Source of the DNA: Treponema sp. UBA4267
GTDB taxonomy: Bacteria; Spirochaetota; Spirochaetia; Treponematales; Treponemataceae
Direction of reading: 5' to 3'
NCBI GenBank assembly: GCA_002395155.1
Contig: DGWD01000010.1
Span: 25,977 to 89,976, forward strand
DNA: 64,000 nucleotides
The position numbers and the translations under genes are program-made. Shown in pieces: positions 58,912 to 64,000 of the stretch. The first letter of the stretch is position 1, and each line of letters begins with the position of its first letter. The notes under the pieces were generated by a model. That model saw only the letters and a program-made list of their open reading frames with translations, was not told where the DNA came from and did not search any database.

Positions 58912-60282
58912 ATGGAAAAAGTAGTTCATCAGGTAATTCAATTTGACAGGAAGTTTCTTATAAAACTTGTAATGCCTTTGATAATCGAACAGGTTCTTGC
59001 GGTGTCAGTAGGAATGGCAGATATGATTATGGTTTCTGGAGCGGGCGAGACTGCCGTTTCCGGGGTATCGCTGGTAAATACAATTTCCAATCTTTTGATT
59101 TATGTGTTTACAGCTCTGGCTACAGGTGGTGCTGTTGTAGCGTCTCAGGCAATCGGAGCAAAACGGAAAGATACGGCTAACACGGTTTCTAATCAGCTGA
59201 TTTTAATATGCTTCGCGGTTGCCCTTGTGATTACGGCCCTATGTCTTTCCCTCAACCGGCAAATCCTTCAGTTAATTTATGGTTCTGTAGAAAAAGCTGT
59301 TATGGATCAGGCGGTAATTTATTTTTACATAACGGCTCTTTCCTTTCCATTTATTTCGGTCTACTACGGTTCTACGGCTCTTTTCCGTTCTATGGGAAAC
59401 TCAAATCTGAGCATGACGGTTTCTGCAATCATGAATATTCTGAACATTTTTGGAAATGCGATTTTTGTTTTTGGTTTTGGAATGGGGATTGCGGGCGTAG
59501 GTTATGCAACGCTGATTTCCCGAGCGGTGGCAGGCATTGTGGTTGTTTTTATGCTGCGTAATCAGAAAAGAGATTTACACATAGATAAATATCTGCGTCT
59601 GGGCTGGAACTGGAATATTCAGAAAAAGATTCTTGCTCTGGGCATTCCAAGCGGAATAGACAGTGCCATGTTCCAGATTGGAAAATTGTTTACCCAGGCT
59701 CTTATTGCAAGTTTCGGAACAGCAAGTATTGCGGCAAATGCAACTGCGAGTACGATAGAGCTTCTTGCAACAATTCCCGCTTCGGCGACTGGACTTGCAA
59801 TTACAACGATTGTAGGTCAGTGCGTAGGGGCAGGGGATTATGGGGCTGCAAAGGATTATACAAAGAAACTTTTGAAATGGGCTTACATTATGCTCTGGAT
59901 TGAAAATATCTTTATTGTTCTTCTTACACCTACAATTGCAGGCTGGTATCATCTTTCGGAAGAGGGAGACAGACTGGCCCGCATGCTTATGTATTTCCAT
60001 TCTGCAAGCTGCGTCTTGATGTGGCCTTGTGCCTGGACATTGCAGTCGGTTTTACGTGCCAGCGGAGATGTAAAATATTTGATGACTGCATCAATTTTGA
60101 TTATGTGGGTATTCAGAATCGGTTTTGCTTATTTACTGACTTACCTGAATCGTCTTGCGGGCTTTATTATTCCGGGCGTACTTTGTGTCTGGATTGCAAT
60201 GATTATTGACTGGTTTGCCCGCTGCGTTTCAAATATCTGGCGTATTAAGAGCGGCAGGTGGATGAAACAGGCGGTGGTGTAA
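58912..60282 (+). CDS. MATE-family efflux transporter
   Basis: A 456-residue membrane protein with twelve helices in two related halves (MPLIIEQVLAVSVGMADMIMV.., ATGGAVVASQAIGAKR, and in the second half IGKLFTQALIASFGTASIAAN, TTIVGQCVGAGDYGAAK). This is the DinF/NorM-type pattern. It exports cationic compounds or metabolites by Na+ or H+ exchange. AGGAGG precedes the ATG, just behind the MITE-like element. Confidence 0.93.
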   Translation: MEKVVHQVIQFDRKFLIKLVMPLIIEQVLAVSVGMADMIMVSGAGETAVSGVSLVNTISNLLIYVFTALATGGAVVASQAIGAKRKDTANTVSNQLILICFAVALVITALCLSLNRQILQLIYGSVEKAVMDQAVIYFYITALSFPFISVYYGSTALFRSMGNSNLSMTVSAIMNILNIFGNAIFVFGFGMGIAGVGYATLISRAVAGIVVVFMLRNQKRDLHIDKYLRLGWNWNIQKKILALGIPSGIDSAMFQIGKLFTQALIASFGTASIAANATASTIELLATIPASATGLAITTIVGQCVGAGDYGAAKDYTKKLLKWAYIMLWIENIFIVLLTPTIAGWYHLSEEGDRLARMLMYFHSASCVLMWPCAWTLQSVLRASGDVKYLMTASILIMWVFRIGFAYLLTYLNRLAGFIIPGVLCVWIAMIIDWFARCVSNIWRIKSGRWMKQAVV

Positions 60283-60287
60283 AAAAG

Positions 60288-60317
60288 ATTGTCGGGCTTG
60301 ACCCGACAATCTTTTTT
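60288..60317. terminator. Bidirectional terminator between MATE and dehydrogenase genes
   Basis: AAGATTGTCGGG and CCCGACAATCTT pair around CTTGA. T-run on the plus strand, A-run (T on minus) on the other side, so it can serve both convergent genes. Confidence 0.9.
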
Positions 60318-61338
60318 AGTTTATCACACTAGTTGGAATTGCATTCAGATAATGAATGAAATTTTCAATTGCCATATCTACTGCACGCAGACGGCTTTCT
60401 TTTGTAAGCCATGCAATGTGGCCTGTTATCGAAGTTTTGTCTGTGTGGAAGAGGGGATTATCCGAAACTGGTGGTTCATCCCTCAGAACATCAAGACCGG
60501 CTGCAAAGAGCTTTCCGCTGTTCAGTGCTTCCATCATTGCAGTCTCATCAATTAGACCGCCTCGGGCTGTGTTAATCAGAATTGCTCCATCTTTCATTTT
60601 TGCAAAAGCTTCCTTGTCGAAGGTATCGGCTGTTTCTGCAGTATAAGGTGCATGAATTGAAATTACATCAGACTCACGAAGCAGGGTATCAAAATCAACT
60701 TGTTCAACAAAGGAATAAATTGCACCAACTTTTTTGTGGCGGCTGTAGGATATTACACGCATACCAAAGCCCGAAGCCATCTTTGCAAAGGCAAGACCGA
60801 TTGCGCCAAGCCCAAAAATACCGCAAGTTTTTCCGTAAAGTTCAATCTGAGGTGTAACAACATTTCCGTACATTGCCCGTTCAAGAGGCATTCCCTTTTC
60901 ATCAAGTGTAGTCCAGTCGGTTTTTTTAATCATGTCTGAATGAACATTTACGTGATGGCAGACTTCCATCAAGAGAGCCCAGCCATATTCAGCAATTGTC
61001 TGTGCACCGTAAATGGTGTTTGTAATGGTGATTTTCTTACGACGGGTCATTTCAACATCAAACTCGCCCCAGCCGTGACCAAGTGTTGCAATATATTTTA
61101 AGTTTGGATGATGACCCAGCCATTCTTCATTTATAACTTTGTCGCTGATCCAGAGCCCAAGAACTGCATCTGCATCACCAATGATATCGTGATATTCTTC
61201 CGGCATAAGATATTTTTCAGGGATAACAATTTTCAGCTCTACATTAGGAAGCTTCTTCAACTGATTCCAGTGTTCTGTAACTTCTTGAGCTGTAAGGTTT
61301 GGCATTTTTACCGTTTCCTGAATCACAACAATTTTCAT
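60316..61338 (-). CDS. D-2-hydroxyacid dehydrogenase
   Basis: A 340-residue NAD-dependent enzyme. The NAD site is GIFGLGAIGLAFAKM, then the conserved HAPYTAETADTF, INTARGGLIDETAM (Arg), AAGLDVLRDEPP (Glu) and the catalytic His in ITGHIAWLTKES. It interconverts 2-ketoacids and D-2-hydroxyacids. Together with the aminotransferase nearby it could complete an amino acid to hydroxyacid route. The specific substrate is not evident. Confidence 0.92.
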   Translation of the reverse strand: MKIVVIQETVKMPNLTAQEVTEHWNQLKKLPNVELKIVIPEKYLMPEEYHDIIGDADAVLGLWISDKVINEEWLGHHPNLKYIATLGHGWGEFDVEMTRRKKITITNTIYGAQTIAEYGWALLMEVCHHVNVHSDMIKKTDWTTLDEKGMPLERAMYGNVVTPQIELYGKTCGIFGLGAIGLAFAKMASGFGMRVISYSRHKKVGAIYSFVEQVDFDTLLRESDVISIHAPYTAETADTFDKEAFAKMKDGAILINTARGGLIDETAMMEALNSGKLFAAGLDVLRDEPPVSDNPLFHTDKTSITGHIAWLTKESRLRAVDMAIENFIHYLNAIPTSVIN

Positions 61339-61476
61339 AACTTCACCTCTCTATAAAGATTTGGGCTTACTTTATGTTCTCTAATTAAGGAGTGTCAATT
61401 TAATTTTCAGAAAATTGTAAATTCTACAAAGCTGCTTATGTTTTTTTGTTCCACTTACAAATCTAAAAAAAACTTA

Positions 61477-61602
61477 TTGACCATTGCGGCGGATTTTTTT
61501 TATAAAGGGCATAACAAAAATGAAGCAGGGTTCGTAAGTCGTTTTCATTTTACTTAAATGGCAAAGATGTCGTAAAAAACATCTTTGCCATTTTTTTTTT
61601 GC
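61477..61602 (+). promoter_or_regulatory. Promoter and leader terminator of the peptide transporter operon
   Basis: TTGACC (61477-61482), 18 bases, TATAAA (61501-61506). The leader then contains a mini-ORF (ATGAAGCAGGGTTCGTAA at 61520-61537, no ribosome-binding site) and a very strong terminator, AAATGGCAAAGATGT (61556-61570) with ACATCTTTGCCATTT (61579-61593) and a T-run. The 5' arm also holds UGGC-AAAGAU-GUCG (61559-61572), a weaker match to the hairpin before glnN, pyrG and carA. No plus-strand gene feeds it from upstream, so it is an attenuator or a small RNA. Confidence 0.65.
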
Positions 61603-61627
61603 AATTTACGGACGCTAAGGAGGATAG

Positions 61628-62545
61628 ATGATTAAGTACATTCTAAAAAGGTTGGGGCTTGGCCTTCTTACCTTGTTCATCCTGATTGTAATCACTTTTA
61701 CGCTGACAAAGGTTATGCCTGGAAGTCCTCTTCAATCAAAAAATATTTCTGGTGATGTTCTTGCCAAAATGGAAGCTCAGTACGGTCTTGATAAACCGGT
61801 TGTAACACAGCTTTTCATTTATATAAAAAATATGCTGCAGGGTGATTTGGGAACTTCCTATAAGAAGACAGGAACTTCTGTAACATCAATTATTAAGCAA
61901 TCAATGATTCCAACAATGAAGCTTGGTCTTGTTACAACAGTTCTGGTTCTGGTGGTTGGAATCTTTTCGGGCATCATGATGGCAAAATCAAAAAGCCCGG
62001 TAGCAAAGGGAGCCTGGCTTACAGGACTTACGCTTGGAGTTAGTATTCCTAACTTTCTTGTAGCCCTTCTTCTGATGATTTTATTCGGCGTTATTTTTAA
62101 GGCCCTGCCAATCATAGGTTTGAGTACACCACTGCACTATATTCTTCCGGCTGTAGCTCAGGGACTCTGGCCAATTAGTGCGGTTGCCCGTCTTACCCAG
62201 AGTTCTTACGAAGAGGTTATCAGACAGGATTACATAACCATGGCAAAGGCAAAGGGAATCAGCAAAAGCACCATTCTTTTCCGTCATGTTTTGAAAAATG
62301 CCATGCTGCCAGTAATTACTTACATTGGACCAATGGTTGCATTCCTGCTTACCGGTTCTGTAACAATCGAAAAGATTTTTACGATTCCAGGACTTGGCCG
62401 TGAGTTTACAAATGCAATCATGAACCACGACTACACAGTGGTAATGGGAATCACGATTTTTATGGGAGCACTGATTATCATGTGTAACCTGATTGCAGAC
62501 TTGCTTTGTGCGGTGATAGATCCAAGAACAAGAAAGTCTTTGTAG
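61628..62545 (+). CDS. Peptide/nickel-type ABC transporter permease (DppB/OppB family)
   Basis: A 305-residue inner-membrane permease with six helices. The start YILKRLGLGLLTLFILIVITF, then KVMPGSPL, GLDKPVVTQ and the EAA loop (DYITMAKAKGISKSTILFRHVLKNAMLP) are standard for DppB/OppB. GGAGG precedes the ATG. First gene of an operon that continues with the C-type permease and an ATPase. The binding protein is not in the window. Confidence 0.92.
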   Translation: MIKYILKRLGLGLLTLFILIVITFTLTKVMPGSPLQSKNISGDVLAKMEAQYGLDKPVVTQLFIYIKNMLQGDLGTSYKKTGTSVTSIIKQSMIPTMKLGLVTTVLVLVVGIFSGIMMAKSKSPVAKGAWLTGLTLGVSIPNFLVALLLMILFGVIFKALPIIGLSTPLHYILPAVAQGLWPISAVARLTQSSYEEVIRQDYITMAKAKGISKSTILFRHVLKNAMLPVITYIGPMVAFLLTGSVTIEKIFTIPGLGREFTNAIMNHDYTVVMGITIFMGALIIMCNLIADLLCAVIDPRTRKSL

Positions 62546-62554
62546 GAGGTAATT

Positions 62555-63496
62555 ATGGAAATGACAACAAGTGAATATAAGGAAATGCAAAAGGAGCAGT
62601 TATTTCGAAAGCTCAGTAAGGAAGAAAAGAATGATGAATTTATTGCGATTGAAAGCAAGACCTTCTTTCAGTCGGTAAAGGCTGAGTTTACAAAGAACAA
62701 GCGTGCAGTCTTTGGGCTGATCGTTCTTGTGATTGTAGTTCTTATGGCAATTCTTGGTCCGGTCTTTTCACCTTTTTCTTATGAAGACCAGAACATTGCT
62801 TTAAGAAATGCGGCACCAACAGCCCAGCATCTTTTTGGAACCGATAAGATGGGCCGCGACATTTTTGTACGTATTCTTTACGGTGCCCGTATAAGCCTTG
62901 GAGTTGGAATTGTAGCGGCCATCGTCAACCTGATTCTTGGAACTCTTTATGGTGGAATTGCAGGTTATGTCGGTGGAAAAACAGATATGGTTATGATGCG
63001 TTTTGTCGATATCATCTATTCTGTACCTTCAATGCTTTATATTGTTTTGATTATGCTCTGGCTGGGGGCTGGAGTTTCTTCAATCATCCTTGGTATATCG
63101 ATTACCTGCTGGATTGGTACGGCGAGAATTGTCCGTTCTCAGGTTAAGAGTTTGAGGGAGCAGGAGTTTACGATGGCGGCCTTTGTTCTTGGAGCAAGTC
63201 CAAAACGTATTCTTGTAAAGCACCTTCTGGTAAATGCAATGGGACCAATTATTGTAAACATTACACTTATGGTTCCACAGGCAATTTTTACGGAAGCCTG
63301 GCTCTCCTTTATCGGAGTTGGAATCTCGGCACCAAAGGCAAGCTGGGGAACCTTGTGCGATGCGGCAAGTGAGCTGATTATGGTTTACCCTATGCAGACA
63401 ATTTATCCGCTTGTTGCAATCTGTCTTACAATCATTTCCTTCAACTTTGTAGGTGAAGGCTTGGAGAGAGCGCTTGATCCAAAGAGAAAGAGATAA
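62555..63496 (+). CDS. Peptide/nickel-type ABC transporter permease (DppC/OppC family)
   Basis: A 313-residue permease. A cytoplasmic N-terminal tail is followed by FFQSVKAEFTKNKRAVFGLI, the HLFGTDKMGRDIFVRILYGAR signature of the C-type subunit, and the EAA loop (REQEFTMAAFVLGASPKRILVKHLLVNAMGP). AGGAGG precedes the ATG, nine bases after the first permease gene. It forms the membrane channel with the B-type protein. Confidence 0.92.
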   Translation: MEMTTSEYKEMQKEQLFRKLSKEEKNDEFIAIESKTFFQSVKAEFTKNKRAVFGLIVLVIVVLMAILGPVFSPFSYEDQNIALRNAAPTAQHLFGTDKMGRDIFVRILYGARISLGVGIVAAIVNLILGTLYGGIAGYVGGKTDMVMMRFVDIIYSVPSMLYIVLIMLWLGAGVSSIILGISITCWIGTARIVRSQVKSLREQEFTMAAFVLGASPKRILVKHLLVNAMGPIIVNITLMVPQAIFTEAWLSFIGVGISAPKASWGTLCDAASELIMVYPMQTIYPLVAICLTIISFNFVGEGLERALDPKRKR

Positions 63497-63504
63497 TGTG
63501 TAAG

Positions 63505-63575
63505 GCCGCTGGCGGCCGGTGTTCAATCGAAAGGCGTTAAAAAAAATGCGAAAGCATTTTTTAGCCTAACCAAAT
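63505..63575 (-). repeat. Palindromic repeat related to the attC-like copies A and B
   Basis: Read on the minus strand it has GGCTAAAAAATGC-TTTC-GCATTTTTTTTAACG followed by TTTCGATTG, matching the core hairpin of the repeats at 60-100 and 3965-4010. A GGCCGCTGGCGGCC hairpin is attached. It interrupts the transporter operon between the second permease and the ATPase gene. The plus-strand end GCCTAAC also resembles an integron core site. Confidence 0.6.
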
Positions 63576-63586
63576 AAGAGGTTTAT

Positions 63587-64000
63587 ATGGCGTTATTAGA
63601 AATAAAGGGACTGACAACAGAGTTTAAGACAGACGGCGGAACAGTAAAGGCCGTGCGCGGAGTAGATTATCATGTTGAAGCCGGCGAAATTCTTGGAATC
63701 GTAGGGGAGTCCGGTTCGGGAAAGTCGCAGGGAATGCTTTCGCTCATGGGCCTCCTGGCCGGAAACGGAAAGGTAACTTCGGGTTCAATGATTTTTGACG
63801 GAAAGGATTTAAGTCCAAATCATTACAACACAAAGGCAGAAAAGAAGCAGTACGAAAAGATGCTGCAGGAAATCCGTGGAAATGAAATCTCCATGATTTT
63901 CCAGGATCCAATGAGTTACTTGAACCCGATTGTAACAATTGAAAAGCAGATAACAGAAGGCATTTTGTATCACACAAAGTGTACAAAAAAGGAAGCAAGA
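63587..64000 (+). CDS. Peptide/nickel-type ABC transporter ATPase (DppD/OppD family), partial
   Basis: An open frame to the window end, 138 codons. MALLEIKGLTTEFKTDGGTVKAVRG and the Walker A GESGSGKSQGMLSLMG (the Gln after GKS is typical of DppD), then ISMIFQDPMSYLNP (Q-loop) identify the D-type ATPase. The signature and Walker B lie beyond the window. AAGAGG precedes the ATG. Third gene of the operon, separated from the permease by a palindromic repeat. Confidence 0.92.
   Translation, partial: MALLEIKGLTTEFKTDGGTVKAVRGVDYHVEAGEILGIVGESGSGKSQGMLSLMGLLAGNGKVTSGSMIFDGKDLSPNHYNTKAEKKQYEKMLQEIRGNEISMIFQDPMSYLNPIVTIEKQITEGILYHTKCTKKEAR

Noticed and set aside
1..64000. tRNA, rRNA, prophage or IS transposase genes
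   Set aside because: None recognised on either strand; mobile signals are limited to palindromic repeats, the cassette-like region and the rep/par module.

Overview
The window is AT-rich bacterial DNA whose gene content best fits a host-associated spirochaete of the genus Treponema. The basis is family resemblance only: a type III glutamine synthetase, spirochaete-type lipoproteins, and Reg_prop-cyclase and chemoreceptor genes. There is no rRNA or marker gene here to settle it. No tRNA, rRNA or CRISPR array was found.

Layout. (1) 1-5300: short, same-strand accessory genes (ChaN-like lipoprotein, GNAT acetyltransferases, a Phd/RelE-type toxin-antitoxin pair, a small lipoprotein) separated by related palindromic repeats. 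It resembles an integron cassette array, but no integrase lies in the window. (2) 5384-17100: housekeeping genes, with glnN facing pyrG-carA-carB, then a CDF metal transporter, a glycosyltransferase and tcdA. The leaders of glnN, pyrG and carA share a two-state hairpin/terminator design. (3) 17160-22100: a plasmid-like replication and partition module (parA, a small RHH-type partner, a RepA-type initiator) surrounded by at least ten direct AAACTGTKACAAA iterons. (4) 22164-28350: an EAL phosphodiesterase, an MBL-fold hydrolase, a secreted protein, DAHP synthase and an exonuclease. (5) 27600-46150: a scattered regulon-like group (exonuclease, AraC regulator, two heterodimeric ABC exporter-type pairs, an ECF-type transporter operon with a His-rich DMT protein) whose promoters carry the palindrome GTTAG-N6-CTAAC. 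(6) 46270-56000: a Reg_prop/adenylate cyclase, a TRAP-type binding protein, a rearrangement junction joining a truncated chemoreceptor to a truncated GNAT gene, a GC-richer P-loop kinase-APH(3') fusion, a sigma-factor fusion and a complete HipBST toxin system with three phased operators. (7) 56100-64000: a PucR regulator, an aminotransferase, a MATE exporter, a D-2-hydroxyacid dehydrogenase and the start of a peptide ABC transporter operon.

How it fits together. Nitrogen and pyrimidine genes (glnN, pyrG, carAB) appear to be co-controlled by leader RNA. The 27-46 kb block looks like a metal or metallophore transport regulon. Several palindromic, MITE-like elements sit directly before start codons or, in two ABC transporter genes, in frame inside inter-domain linkers.

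Limits. Everything was read by eye. Family assignments rest on recognised motifs, and RNA structures were paired by hand without energy calculation.
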